Assembly: GCA_040905305.1 (NCBI GenBank)
Contig: JBBDRU010000316.1
Coordinates: forward strand, 1-16,788
Reading direction: 5' to 3'
DNA length: 16,788 nt
Origin: SHAN690 sp040905305
GTDB taxonomy: Bacteria > Bacteroidota > Bacteroidia > Flavobacteriales_G > Salibacteraceae
The position numbers were made by a program, and so were the translations under genes. The notes under the pieces are model-generated. The model did no database searches. It saw nothing but the letters and a program-made list of their open reading frames with translations, and was not told the DNA's origin. Of the stretch, positions 1 through 8,241 are shown one piece after another; position 1 is the stretch's first letter; each line of letters starts with the position of its first letter.

Positions 1-30
1 ACCCCGAAGAATTCCTGACAATTCTCATAG

Positions 31-58
31 TTTGATTTCCTTAAAAACCTGTATTTTG
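31..58 (+). promoter_or_regulatory. Possible promoter of the copper ATPase gene
   Basis: TTTG at 31-34 is followed after 17 bp by TATTTTG at 52-58. This resembles the Bacteroidota promoter (TTTG/TTG near -33, TAnnTTTG near -7), but the -7 element is one base short of the consensus spacing. A start site about 5 bases further on would make the transcript nearly leaderless for the TTG at 67, or give a short leader for the GTG at 82. The match is imperfect and the assignment tentative. Confidence 0.3.
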
Positions 59-66
59 CAGACTCA

Positions 67-2478
67 TTGAACCGGAAAGACGTGAACACAGCCACAACAC
101 AAAAAACCACCTGCTACCACTGCGGGGACGTGTGCACAGCCAATACTATTGTCTCTGATGACAAGGACTTCTGTTGTAACGGTTGCAAAACTGTGTATGA
201 AATATTTTCGGCAAACGACCTCACCTGCTATTATGATATGCAGACGGCACCCGGTGCCATTCCCAAAGAATTGGAAGGCAAATATGATTTTCTCGATAAC
301 CGGTCCATTACAGAAAAACTCCTCGAGTTTGATGACGGAATTAGCCAAATTGCAACACTAAACATTCCGCATATCCATTGCAGTTCGTGCATCTGGATCC
401 TGGAAAACCTCAACAAACTCCATCCGGGCATTACGCATACCCAGGTGGATTTTCCCCAGAAAACAGTGCGGGTGCAGTTCAAAATTGCTGCCGTTTCTTT
501 TAAGGAAGTCGTGCAACTGCTCAGCAGCATTGGCTACGGACCCAACATCAGTTTGGAACATTATGAGGGCAAACAAAAACCTGTAAACCGCAGCCTCATC
601 TACAAACTCGCCATTGCCGGTTTTGCCTTTGGAAACATCATGTTTCTGTCATTTCCCGAGTATCTCGATTTTGGTGATTACTGGTTGGACCACTACAAAC
701 CACTGTTCCGGTGGCTGATGTTTGCATTCTCATTGCCTGTGTTTTTTTATTCAGCTTCGGGCTATTTTATTTCGGCTTACAAAGGGCTGCGCGCAGGATT
801 TTTGAATATCGATGTGCCTCTGGCACTGGGAATACTGGTGCTTTTTGTGCGCAGTGTCATCGAAATCACCTTTGACCTCGGCACCGGGTTTTTTGACAGC
901 CTTACCGGTCTGGTATTTTTCCTCTTGCTGGGCAAATTCTTTCAGCAAAAAACATATAACTTCCTTTCGTTTGAACGGGATTACAAATCTTATTTTCCCA
1001 TCTCCGTCACACGCATCCACAACGGAAGGGAAGAAGCTATTCCCGTGTATGAAATCAAAGAGGGCGACCGGTTGCTCATTCGCAACGAAGAACTCATTCC
1101 TGTGGACGGCATCCTCATAAAAGGCACTGCCCGCATTGATTACAGTTTTGTGACCGGCGAATCGGTACCTGTCAGCAAGACTTCCGGCGACAAACTGTTT
1201 GCCGGGGGGAAGCAAATTTCGGGCGCGATTGAAATGGAGAGCCTTAAAAGCGTTTCGCAAAGTTACCTCACACAACTTTGGAGCAACGATGTATTCAACA
1301 AAGACAAGGATCAGGCTTTTGTGGGACTTACCAATACCATTAGCAAATATTTCACTGTTGCCATACTCATCATTGCTTTCGGGGCACTGGGCTATTGGAT
1401 GTTTTATGATGTATCAGTGGGCATACAGGCCTTTACCGCCGTGCTCATCATTGCCTGCCCCTGCGCGCTGGCCATGTCGGCACCGTTTACATTGGGCAAT
1501 ATGTTACGCATTTTCGGGAAGCTCAAATTCTATCTTAAAAATGCCGGGGTTATTGAAAAACTCGCAAAAATTGACACCCTCATTTTTGACAAGACAGGCA
1601 CCATAACCACCAACGACAAAAATGCCATTTCCTATTCCGGTTCCGCTTTAAGCGAAATGGAAACCAACCTCTTAAAATCAACCCTGCGCACCTCAAACCA
1701 CCCCTTGAGCCGTTCACTATATGAATACCTCAGGGAGAATGACATCCTCACACTTGACGATTATCAGGAACTTCCGGGTAAGGGACTGCAGGCAGGGATT
1801 AACGGTAATACCATTAAAATAGGCAGTGCAGATTTTGTTATAGCCGATAAAGCAGATGCAGGGACATCTCCGGCTGAAACTGTTGTACACATCAGTTCAA
1901 ACAACACCTACAAAGGGAAATATGTCTTTACAAACCGCTACCGTGAAGGAGTAGACAGTGTCTTTCACCAACTGGCAGTAAACTATCATCTGGGCATTCT
2001 TTCCGGGGATAATGAAGGCGAACAGGATTATCTGGGGCATATACTTCCTGCTGCGACGCATATGAACTTTAACCAAAAACCCAAGGACAAGCTGGAGCAT
2101 ATAGCGCGTTTACAGGATTTTGGTCACAAAGTGGCTATGGTGGGCGACGGACTTAACGACGCCGGTGCCTTACAGCAAAGTGAGGTGGGCATTGCCGTGT
2201 CTGATAATGTGAATGTATTTTCACCGGCCTGTGATGCCATACTTGACGCTTCAAAATTCAAGGAATTGCCGTCTTATTTTCAGGCTTCCAAAAAAGCGGT
2301 GCGCATTATCAAAGCCAGTATCGGCCTTTCGTTTTTATACAATATAGTAGGTCTGTATTTTGCGGTTACCGGCCGCCTAGACCCCGTTGTGGCCGCTATA
2401 CTGATGCCGTTGAGCTCCATTACAGTGGTGGTCTTTACCACGGTGATGACCAATTTGGTGGGGAGGAAGTTGAGGTGA
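67..2478 (+). CDS. ccoI: CcoI/FixI-type copper-transporting P1B ATPase
   Basis: An inner-membrane P-type ATPase that moves copper across the membrane using ATP. CcoI/FixI members supply copper for cbb3-type cytochrome c oxidase assembly. Domain order: an N-terminal cysteine-rich metal-binding domain (C16, C19, C23, C36, C37, C40; the ATPase-associated PF12156 type), an HMA domain with HCSSC at 104-108, transmembrane helices, actuator motif TGES at 363-366, the CPC metal-binding helix at 464-466, DKTGT with phosphorylated D508, HP at 545-546, and GDGLND at 693-698. The length of 803 aa is normal for the family. The reading frame opens with TTG at 67; GTG at 82 is an equally plausible start and loses only five residues. 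No ccoS, ccoN or ccoG follows within the window, so the link to cbb3 oxidase rests on the family signature, especially the extra N-terminal Cys domain. A general copper exporter role is the alternative. Confidence 0.9.
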   Translation: MNRKDVNTATTQKTTCYHCGDVCTANTIVSDDKDFCCNGCKTVYEIFSANDLTCYYDMQTAPGAIPKELEGKYDFLDNRSITEKLLEFDDGISQIATLNIPHIHCSSCIWILENLNKLHPGITHTQVDFPQKTVRVQFKIAAVSFKEVVQLLSSIGYGPNISLEHYEGKQKPVNRSLIYKLAIAGFAFGNIMFLSFPEYLDFGDYWLDHYKPLFRWLMFAFSLPVFFYSASGYFISAYKGLRAGFLNIDVPLALGILVLFVRSVIEITFDLGTGFFDSLTGLVFFLLLGKFFQQKTYNFLSFERDYKSYFPISVTRIHNGREEAIPVYEIKEGDRLLIRNEELIPVDGILIKGTARIDYSFVTGESVPVSKTSGDKLFAGGKQISGAIEMESLKSVSQSYLTQLWSNDVFNKDKDQAFVGLTNTISKYFTVAILIIAFGALGYWMFYDVSVGIQAFTAVLIIACPCALAMSAPFTLGNMLRIFGKLKFYLKNAGVIEKLAKIDTLIFDKTGTITTNDKNAISYSGSALSEMETNLLKSTLRTSNHPLSRSLYEYLRENDILTLDDYQELPGKGLQAGINGNTIKIGSADFVIADKADAGTSPAETVVHISSNNTYKGKYVFTNRYREGVDSVFHQLAVNYHLGILSGDNEGEQDYLGHILPAATHMNFNQKPKDKLEHIARLQDFGHKVAMVGDGLNDAGALQQSEVGIAVSDNVNVFSPACDAILDASKFKELPSYFQASKKAVRIIKASIGLSFLYNIVGLYFAVTGRLDPVVAAILMPLSSITVVVFTTVMTNLVGRKLR

Positions 2479-2479
2479 A

Positions 2480-2498
2480 GGGCTGTAAGGTCAAGCCC
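2480..2498. terminator. Weak hairpin just after ccoI
   Basis: GGGCT (2480-2484) and AGCCC (2494-2498) form a 5-bp GC-rich stem with a 9-nt loop directly after the ccoI stop codon. There is no clear U-run on either side, so it is at best a weak terminator or mRNA end stabiliser. No better terminator for ccoI or for the converging phosphate operon was found in the 234-bp spacer. Confidence 0.25.
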
Positions 2499-2516
2499 AA
2501 TTGTTACAGGGTGAAT

Positions 2517-2560
2517 GAGATTGCTTCGCTACCAACTCGTTGGGAGACTCGCAATGACTC
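2517..2560. repeat. Dispersed intergenic repeat, copy 1
   Basis: Begins GAGATTGCTTCG and ends ACTCGCAATGACT. A diverged second copy lies at 8778-8820 (GAGATTACTTCG ... ACTCGTAATGACT). This GAGATTGCTTCG/CGCAATGAC type of spacer repeat is familiar from flavobacterial genomes. The function is unknown. A short open frame across it (2475-2681) is a product of the repeat and not a gene. Confidence 0.6.
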
Positions 2561-2660
2561 GCTAATCCATAATATTTTGACTATAACGGATCCGGGCCAT
2601 TCTAAATATGTCTTGAAACGGGAGTCTTTGCGATCCGCCTCTGGCATAGTGGCAAACTCC

Positions 2661-2693
2661 CCAACCTCGCTAACCCGCTAACCCGAAAACCCG
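2661..2693. repeat. Octamer array, CTAACCCG type
   Basis: Two tandem CTAACCCG units (2670-2685), then AAAACCCG (2686-2693), preceded by the related CCAACCTCG. Similar octamers ending in CCCG occur at 15016-15039 and 15180-15248. It sits in the spacer between the convergent ccoI and phoU genes. Confidence 0.55.
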
Positions 2694-2712
2694 TAATCGG
2701 TCTCCTAACAAC

Positions 2713-3375
2713 TTACTTCTTTTTCTTATGCTTCACCACTTCCGCTTCGCGGTAAAAGATGATTTCTTCGGCAATATTGGTAATCAGGTCACCAATGCGT
2801 TCCAGCTTTTTGATTACTGAAAAAAGCAGTAAGAGCTGCTCGATGGATTGCGGGTCTTTTTTGACTTCTTCCGCAATGATTTTGAAGGACTTCATATTGA
2901 TTTTATTCAGGGACTTTTCCTTCTTGAATACCTTGCGTGACTTTTTACTGCTGCTTTGCACATAGGCTTCGGCAATGTCTTCATACATTGAGATGGCAGC
3001 ATCAAACATCTCATTGACCTGCAGGGCGTCAAGGTATTTTTGGTCTACGGGAATATCAACATCCACAATATAATTTGAAATGCCATAAGCGTGATCACCA
3101 ATGCGCTCCAGATCAAAGTTTATTTTTCGCAGGGCGAGTACAAACCTCAGGTCGCTGGCCACGGGAGTGTGCAGGGCAATAAACCGCTCACAATCACGAT
3201 CAATTCGTAGATCGAGCGCATTTACACGGTTTTCTTTATGAAGCACCTCTTCGGCCAGATCGCTGTCATGGTTGAAAAAAGCCTCACGGGTGTCTTCCAG
3301 TTGCTTCCTGCAGAGTTCCAGCATTTCAATGCCGCTTTGATTCAGGGTGTCCTTATGTTGGTCTAAACTTATCAT
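2713..3375 (-). CDS. phoU: Phosphate signalling regulator PhoU
   Basis: A cytoplasmic negative regulator that links Pst transporter activity to the PhoR sensor kinase, damping the phosphate-starvation response when phosphate is plentiful. The 220-aa protein shows the two-fold repeated helical-bundle pattern of the family: residues 71-96 hold PVASDLRF followed by DLERIGDHA, and the second half repeats this as KLERIGD at 190-196. These acidic ExxxD motifs are the metal-binding sites known from PhoU structures. The C-terminus is a short lysine tail. It is the last gene of the operon, beginning 12 bp after pstB ends, which is the classical position for phoU. The ATG at 3375 gives a normal N-terminus for the family. 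The identification rests on both motif repeats and on context. Confidence 0.94.
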   Translation of the reverse strand: MISLDQHKDTLNQSGIEMLELCRKQLEDTREAFFNHDSDLAEEVLHKENRVNALDLRIDRDCERFIALHTPVASDLRFVLALRKINFDLERIGDHAYGISNYIVDVDIPVDQKYLDALQVNEMFDAAISMYEDIAEAYVQSSSKKSRKVFKKEKSLNKINMKSFKIIAEEVKKDPQSIEQLLLLFSVIKKLERIGDLITNIAEEIIFYREAEVVKHKKKK

Positions 3376-3387
3376 GGTGGTGTGTTT

Positions 3388-4188
3388 TTAACCGAATCTT
3401 CCGGTAATATAATTCTCAGTTTGTTTTTTTGCTGGATTGGTGAATATTTTCTTGGTACTGTCATATTCAATCAGTTCGCCCAGATAGAAAAATGCTGTAT
3501 AATCGCTCACCCGTCCCGCCTGTTGCATATTGTGCGTCACAATAATGATGGTGTATTTGTTTTTAAGCTCAAAGATAAGCTCTTCAATTTTAGAAGTTGA
3601 AATGGGGTCGAGTGCCGAAGTGGGCTCGTCCATCAGGATAATGGAAGGCTCAACAGCCAGCGTGCGGGCAATGCACAACCGCTGTTGTTGACCGCCGGAA
3701 AGCGTTAAGGCATTTTTGTTCAAATCGTCTTTGACTTCGTCCCAAAGGGCAACCTGTTTTAAAGAATCAACTACTTTTTCCTGTAAAAAGGCTTTGTCCT
3801 TGATCCCCTGAATACGCAAACCATAAGCCACGTTTTCAAAAATGGATTTGGGAAAGGGATTGGGCTTTTGAAACACCATGCCCACTTGCTTCCGCAACTG
3901 TTCCACATTGACCTTTTTCTTATAGATGTTCTTCCCGTCAATGCTTATTTCCCCTTCAAGGCGAAAACCATCAACATAATCGTTCATCCTGTTGAACAAA
4001 CGCAGGAAGGTAGATTTGCCGCACCCTGACGGACCAATAAAGGCGGTAACCTTATTGGCTTTAATAGTCATATCAATACCTTTGATGGCTTCAAAGTCAT
4101 CATAAAAGACACGGATGTTTTTGGCTTCCAGTTTTTGTTTTCTTTTGATGGCGGGATCAATCACACCTTCTTTTTCAGTTTTACTCAT
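3388..4188 (-). CDS. pstB: Phosphate ABC transporter ATP-binding protein PstB
   Basis: The ATPase subunit of the high-affinity phosphate importer, acting as a dimer on the cytoplasmic face of PstCA. Of 266 aa, residues about 20-264 form the ABC domain: Walker A GPSGCGKST at 52-60, Q-loop Q107, signature LSGGQQQR at 163-170, Walker B ending in DE at 187-188, and switch histidine H219. PstB-typical stretches are FNRMND (65-70) and KPNPFPKSI (108-116). The first 20 residues are a short charged extension, which is common in Bacteroidota members. It begins 9 bp after the pstA stop and ends 12 bp before phoU, so it is co-transcribed with both. Confidence 0.96.
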   Translation of the reverse strand: MSKTEKEGVIDPAIKRKQKLEAKNIRVFYDDFEAIKGIDMTIKANKVTAFIGPSGCGKSTFLRLFNRMNDYVDGFRLEGEISIDGKNIYKKKVNVEQLRKQVGMVFQKPNPFPKSIFENVAYGLRIQGIKDKAFLQEKVVDSLKQVALWDEVKDDLNKNALTLSGGQQQRLCIARTLAVEPSIILMDEPTSALDPISTSKIEELIFELKNKYTIIIVTHNMQQAGRVSDYTAFFYLGELIEYDSTKKIFTNPAKKQTENYITGRFG

Positions 4189-4197
4189 GGAGTATTG

Positions 4198-5052
4198 TTA
4201 TTTAAATTTTTTCTGCCATCGGTTTCTGTAGTAGACGGCAATTCCATTCATTACAAAAGTAATCAATAATAAAATGATGATGGCTGCAGCAGCATTGACT
4301 TCAAAGCCTTGTTGGGGTCGCGATATCCAGTTAAAAATCTGTATTGGCATTACTGAAAACTCATCCATGGGCGATGAAGGGGCAAAAGGCACATAGGCCA
4401 AAGCACCAATCACAATCAGGGGCGCGGTTTCACCCACAGCGCGTGACAAAGCGAGAATGACCCCCGTCAGAATTCCGCCAAAAGAAGCCGGGAGCAGTTG
4501 CATGGAAATCGTTTGCCATTTTGAGGCGCCCAGTGCAAAAGAGGCATCTCGCAGCGACTTGGGAACCGCCTTGATGGCTTCCCGGGTCGATACAATCACA
4601 ATGGGCAGGATGAGCAGCGCCAGGGTAAAACTTCCCGCCAGCACGCTGGCACCCATTTGCATGATGCGCACAAATACTTCGAGGCCCAAAAGACCGTAAA
4701 TGATGGAGGGCACACCGGCAAGGTTGGAAATATTGATTTCCAGTAAATTTGATAAGCGTCCCTTTTTGGCATATTCCTCCAGGTAAATGGCGGCAGCTAT
4801 TCCCACGGGAAGCGCAATGATGGTGGTAAGCACGAGAATCCAGACACTTCCCATCAGTGCCGTAAAGATTCCGGCGCGCTCCGCTTTTCGCGAAGGCAGG
4901 CTGGTGATAAAGCTCCAGTCGATACGTTGCAACCCGTCAATGAGTATGGAACCGATGAAAATGGACAGCAGCACCAGTCCCAACAGGGTACAGGCAATGC
5001 CCCAGAAACGAAAGAGGTTGTCCTTTACACGGTTTTTGGTGATATTATTCAT
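4198..5052 (-). CDS. pstA: Phosphate ABC transporter permease PstA
   Basis: An inner-membrane permease that pairs with PstC to form the phosphate channel. The 284-aa protein has about six hydrophobic segments, the PstA-typical AGVPSIIYGLLGLEVF at 112-127, and the cytoplasmic EAA-type coupling loop at about 169-189 (RDASFALGASKWQ), which contacts PstB. The start codon lies inside the end of pstC (8-bp overlap, 5045-5052), suggesting translational coupling so that the two permeases are made in equal amounts. pstB follows after 9 bp. PstA is told from PstC by its position and by the shorter periplasmic segment after the first helix. Confidence 0.93.
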   Translation of the reverse strand: MNNITKNRVKDNLFRFWGIACTLLGLVLLSIFIGSILIDGLQRIDWSFITSLPSRKAERAGIFTALMGSVWILVLTTIIALPVGIAAAIYLEEYAKKGRLSNLLEINISNLAGVPSIIYGLLGLEVFVRIMQMGASVLAGSFTLALLILPIVIVSTREAIKAVPKSLRDASFALGASKWQTISMQLLPASFGGILTGVILALSRAVGETAPLIVIGALAYVPFAPSSPMDEFSVMPIQIFNWISRPQQGFEVNAAAAIIILLLITFVMNGIAVYYRNRWQKKFK

Positions 5053-5923
5053 ATTTTTCCCTGAATTTTTTACGGATTCTGTAACTGATAGTGTTCAACA
5101 GGAAGGTAAACACAAAAAGGGTGATTCCCGCTGCAAAAATGGTTTTGTATTCCAGCGAACCGTGAGCCACATCCCCCAGACTCACCTGAACAATATAGGC
5201 GGTAATGGTTTCCACAGGCACTGTCGGGTCCATAGTAAGTCGCGGTTGTTGTCCGGCGGCAATGGCAACAATCATGGTTTCCCCAATCGCCCTTGAAATG
5301 CCCAGGATTATCGAAACGATAATTCCTGATGAGGCAGCCGGAATCAATACCCTGAATGCGTTTTGCAACTTGGTGGAGCCCATACCGTAAGCAGCTTCAC
5401 GCAACGAATTGGGAACTGCGTGCAGGGCATCTTCACTCAGGGAGGAAATAAAGGGAATAATCATCACCCCCATTACTAGACCGGCAGAAAGCGAGTTGAA
5501 ACCGGAAAGTCCGGGAATAAACGATTGCAAAAACGGAGTCACCACCGTAAGTGCAAAAAAACCATAAACTACCGTGGGCACCGCAGCCAGCAATTCCAAT
5601 GCCGGTTTGATGGTCTTGCGAAAGCCTTTGGGAGCATATTCACTAATGTATATACTGATGGATAAACCCACCGGAACGGCAAATGCAATGGCAATAAACG
5701 AGGTCAAAAGTGTACCGGACAACAACGGCAGTATCCCGAAATGCTTATCGGCATACAAAGGGGTCCATTGGGTATCGGTAAAGAAATCGATAATGGAGAC
5801 TTCGCTGAAAAAACTGATGGATTCAATGGCAAGTACCAGGATAATTCCCGCCGTAACGGCAATGGTAATCAGCGCACTGGCCATCAGGCCTTTTTCAATA
5901 ACTGCCTCTTTTATTTTTTGCAT
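5045..5923 (-). CDS. pstC: Phosphate ABC transporter permease PstC
   Basis: The second inner-membrane permease of the phosphate importer. From the ATG at 5923 it is 292 aa. The frame also opens two codons earlier at a TTG (5929), but ATG is the better start. The N-terminal helix (about 14-40) is followed by a periplasmic stretch, then by five more hydrophobic segments. LLAAVPTVVYGFFAL at 111-125 is the family hallmark, and the EAA loop (REAAYGMGSTKLQ) is at about 175-187. The 55-bp gap from pstS is the largest within the operon and contains a small hairpin. The 3' end overlaps the start of pstA. Confidence 0.93.
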   Translation of the reverse strand: MQKIKEAVIEKGLMASALITIAVTAGIILVLAIESISFFSEVSIIDFFTDTQWTPLYADKHFGILPLLSGTLLTSFIAIAFAVPVGLSISIYISEYAPKGFRKTIKPALELLAAVPTVVYGFFALTVVTPFLQSFIPGLSGFNSLSAGLVMGVMIIPFISSLSEDALHAVPNSLREAAYGMGSTKLQNAFRVLIPAASSGIIVSIILGISRAIGETMIVAIAAGQQPRLTMDPTVPVETITAYIVQVSLGDVAHGSLEYKTIFAAGITLFVFTFLLNTISYRIRKKFREKYE

Positions 5924-5942
5924 AGACAAACCGTTTAAAGCC

Positions 5943-5957
5943 GGGACCTTATGTCCC
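5943..5957 (-). other. Small hairpin between pstS and pstC
   Basis: GGGAC and GTCCC form a 5-bp stem around a CTTAT loop. It sits in the widest gap of the operon, directly after the gene for the abundant binding protein. Such a hairpin could protect the porin-pstS part of the message from 3' decay, giving more PstS than permease, as REP elements do at this point in some enterobacterial operons. It is short and has no U-run, so it is not a strong terminator. Confidence 0.4.
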
Positions 5958-5978
5958 AGTATTGAAATGGATAAGGGT

Positions 5979-6908
5979 TTACTGGTTGTTTTTTACAAAC
6001 TCCTCAAACGTGGCAATCTCTTCGGCATACTCTTCTTCGGTAAGGGGTACATAACCCACATCACTAAGTAAACCGGCTGCTTCAGTGAGGTAAAAGTTTA
6101 CAAAATCGATGGTTTTTTCGTTTTCCAGCGAACTGCTGTTTACATAGATGAACAAAGGTCTTGAAAGGGGAGCATAGCTTCCGTCACGCACGGTTTCCAA
6201 TGAAGGTTCGATACAGCCGGCACCACCGTCAACGGCAGCCATTTTTAACTTGTCCTTGTTTTCCTCATAATAGGCAAGTCCGAAAAAGCCCAGACCGTAT
6301 TTGTCGCCGGAAACTCCTTGTACCAGGACGTTGTCATCTTCACTGGCAGTATAGTCGCCACGGCTGCTGCCGCTTTTGCCCATAATGGCTTCCGTAAAGT
6401 AGTCAAAGGTTCCTGAGGCCACACCGGGACCAAACAAATGAATTTCCTCATCCGGCCATTCGGGTCTGATCTGGTTCCATCGCATAATGGTTCCCTGCGC
6501 TTCAGGTTCCCATATTTTCTTCAGCTCGGCTACGGTAAAGCAGTCCACCCAATCATTTTCAGGATGGATGAGTACTGCAAGACCGTCATAAGCCACTTCC
6601 AGTTCTACATAGGTAATATTGTTTTCATCGGCAATGGCTTTCTCATCGTCTTTGATGGGGCGGGAAGCATTGGCAATATCCACTTCGCCGCGGCCAAATT
6701 TTTTGAAGCCCCCACCGGTACCTGAAACACCAATGGTCACGTTCACGTTGGGTTCTACAGTCCTGAACTCTTCAGCCATGGCTTCGGTAACAGGATACAC
6801 GGTACTGGAGCCGTCAATGGCAATGGCACTGCTGCCTTCTTCTTTTTTGTTGTTGCCGCATGCAAGCAGGGTAAGGGCTATAGCAGCTGTAAATAAAATG
6901 TTTTTCAT
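5979..6908 (-). CDS. pstS: Phosphate-binding lipoprotein PstS
   Basis: The periplasmic-side phosphate receptor that delivers phosphate to PstCA. The 309-aa precursor has a lipoprotein signal (LLAC, lipidated C17), so it is probably anchored to a membrane rather than free. The ligand-binding signatures are GSSTVYP at 33-39, SGTGGGF at 62-68, and GEVDIANASRP at 74-84, and a second SGT (in GVASGTFDYF) lies further on. Together these make the phosphate pocket of the PBP-like family. It is the second gene, 11 bp after the porin and ahead of pstC. The ATG at 6908 starts directly before a typical lysine-containing signal peptide. Confidence 0.95.
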   Translation of the reverse strand: MKNILFTAAIALTLLACGNNKKEEGSSAIAIDGSSTVYPVTEAMAEEFRTVEPNVNVTIGVSGTGGGFKKFGRGEVDIANASRPIKDDEKAIADENNITYVELEVAYDGLAVLIHPENDWVDCFTVAELKKIWEPEAQGTIMRWNQIRPEWPDEEIHLFGPGVASGTFDYFTEAIMGKSGSSRGDYTASEDDNVLVQGVSGDKYGLGFFGLAYYEENKDKLKMAAVDGGAGCIEPSLETVRDGSYAPLSRPLFIYVNSSSLENEKTIDFVNFYLTEAAGLLSDVGYVPLTEEEYAEEIATFEEFVKNNQ

Positions 6909-6919
6909 GGTTTGTTTTA

Positions 6920-8122
6920 TTAAAAGTGAATATCAAATTGCAATCGGTATGTAAGTCGGTTCTGGCTGTCATCTGCATAGTCATTTAGGCTCAGGTCTGT
7001 CTGGATCTTGAGTTTGTGCCCTACGAAATATTTGGAGAGGCCAAGGGTATATTGTTTTTCGGCCGCCTGAAAAGCGATGTCGTTATCAAGATTGATGTCG
7101 GTATAGCGACCGGTGACTTGGATATTGTTCTTAAACAAATACCCTGTTTGCAGGTTGAGACCTTCACCGGTAGTGACCACATCGCCGGTGGGGGTTCCGT
7201 CAGCATTTACGGCAACGGGGTCATCGGCGGTGCGGTGTGCATACTCACCCATAAACGACCAGCCGCGGTATTTAAACATGGCATCGACAAACAGGGTGCT
7301 GATGTCTGTTTGGTGAAATCCGGTATCAGTCACCATATAGGTGCCCAGGTTGGAACGTGTCTTAACAGCATCGTCATTGAAATCATAAGAAACACCCAGA
7401 CCCAGTTTGGGCGTTTGCCAGCGTTTCAGGTCAGCACCCACATAGTCATCAAATTCGCCGAAAGGCAAAGCCTCCAAACGTGCCGTGTACTGATAGCCGC
7501 CGAGGTTCCCGGTAGTAACATTACGGCCTTCCCCTTGTGAAAAGGCAAGGGCTTCCTTAATGATAAAATCACCACCCAGATCTACTTGGTGGTGTAATTG
7601 TATACCCATATCGCGGTCGATGTTAAACCGGCTGTTCACCAGTGATCGGTCCACGACTTCCATATTTCCGGAAGAAACGACACGTTCTCTGTTGCCCGGA
7701 AGTTTGGCCTGGCCACCCCAGAGCACAAAGTTTTCGTGAAAATTCCATTTCAAAACGGCATCAAGGACCACCCGTGACGCATTGCCATTGAATTCCGAAG
7801 CCCCTGAGATATCCCTGTTAGAAAGTGCCAGCTCTATTTTATAGACCAGTTTGGGCGAATAGGCAAAACCGTCAAACTTGAGACGCGCACGACGGATGAG
7901 AAAGCTGGAACTGCCGTTGCTGAGGTTTTCATATTCGGGATATTCCCATTGCCCGATGAAAAGGGACTGAAAACGGGCGCCAAAAACCATGCTGTAAGAA
8001 CTATCTTTTGCCACTGTGTTCAGGATTCCATTTCCAAATTTGTTTTCTGTGATTTCCTGACTCTGGGCAAAAAAGGTGACCATAAGGGCGAGGAGAACCG
8101 GTAGGGTTGCTTTGTTTTTCAT
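6920..8122 (-). CDS. OprO/OprP-type phosphate-selective outer-membrane porin
   Basis: A predicted 16-strand outer-membrane beta-barrel of the Porin_O_P family, which lets phosphate or polyphosphate cross the outer membrane. The 400-aa precursor starts with a signal peptide (about 1-21). Family-typical segments are RRARLKFDGF at 77-86, the stretch at 136-152 containing GGQAKLPGNRE, and 158-176 with NIDRDMGIQL. Alternating strands follow and the chain ends in an aromatic residue (FDIHF), as expected for barrel insertion. It is the first gene of the operon, 11 bp before pstS, which makes phosphate the likely substrate. The family as a whole also includes pyrophosphate porins and porins of unproven specificity. 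The ATG at 8122 directly precedes the signal peptide. Confidence 0.88.
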   Translation of the reverse strand: MKNKATLPVLLALMVTFFAQSQEITENKFGNGILNTVAKDSSYSMVFGARFQSLFIGQWEYPEYENLSNGSSSFLIRRARLKFDGFAYSPKLVYKIELALSNRDISGASEFNGNASRVVLDAVLKWNFHENFVLWGGQAKLPGNRERVVSSGNMEVVDRSLVNSRFNIDRDMGIQLHHQVDLGGDFIIKEALAFSQGEGRNVTTGNLGGYQYTARLEALPFGEFDDYVGADLKRWQTPKLGLGVSYDFNDDAVKTRSNLGTYMVTDTGFHQTDISTLFVDAMFKYRGWSFMGEYAHRTADDPVAVNADGTPTGDVVTTGEGLNLQTGYLFKNNIQVTGRYTDINLDNDIAFQAAEKQYTLGLSKYFVGHKLKIQTDLSLNDYADDSQNRLTYRLQFDIHF

Positions 8123-8148
8123 AAATACGTTCTTAATTTTTGTCGCTG

Positions 8149-8183
8149 CAAAGAACTGAATTGAATGTTAAGTAGATGTTAAG
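8149..8183 (-). promoter_or_regulatory. PHO-box-like direct repeat and promoter of the porin-pst operon
   Basis: On the minus strand CTTAACAT occurs twice with exact 11-bp spacing (8183-8176 and 8172-8165). PhoB/PhoP-family response regulators bind 11-bp-spaced direct repeats, and the Bacillus PhoP box is TTAACA-like. The repeat lies where a -33 element would be. A weak -7 candidate, GTTCTTTG at 8156-8149, follows after 8 bp and puts the transcript start near 8142, with a leader of about 20 nt. Binding by PhoB is inferred from pattern and context. Confidence 0.55.
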
Positions 8184-8207
8184 CGCATATTATGCTTCGG
8201 TAAATTC

Positions 8208-8241
8208 AAAAAAAAAAAAGGTTGCCTGGCCAGGGCAACCT
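8208..8241 (-). terminator. Intrinsic terminator or attenuator upstream of the porin
   Basis: On the minus strand an 8-bp stem (AGGTTGCC against GGCAACCT, arms 8241-8234 and 8226-8219) with a 7-nt GC-rich loop is followed by 11 to 12 consecutive U residues (8219-8208). It is a textbook rho-independent terminator. The nearest minus-strand gene on its upstream side is over 600 bp away, so it would stop a short leader RNA started nearer by, or shield the operon from read-through. Confidence 0.85.

Noticed and set aside
751..1275. 174-codon antisense frame inside ccoI, and similar long antisense frames in pst, porin and HYR-repeat genes
   Set aside because: They are shadows of genes that have clear motifs in the other strand; the antisense products show no domain features.
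2475..2681. 68-codon frame overlapping the end of ccoI, in the place where ccoS might be
   Set aside because: It has none of the hydrophobic character of CcoS and runs across two dispersed repeats.
5924..5929. TTG start two codons upstream for pstC
   Set aside because: The ATG at 5923 gives a normal PstC N-terminus and is the more usual start codon.
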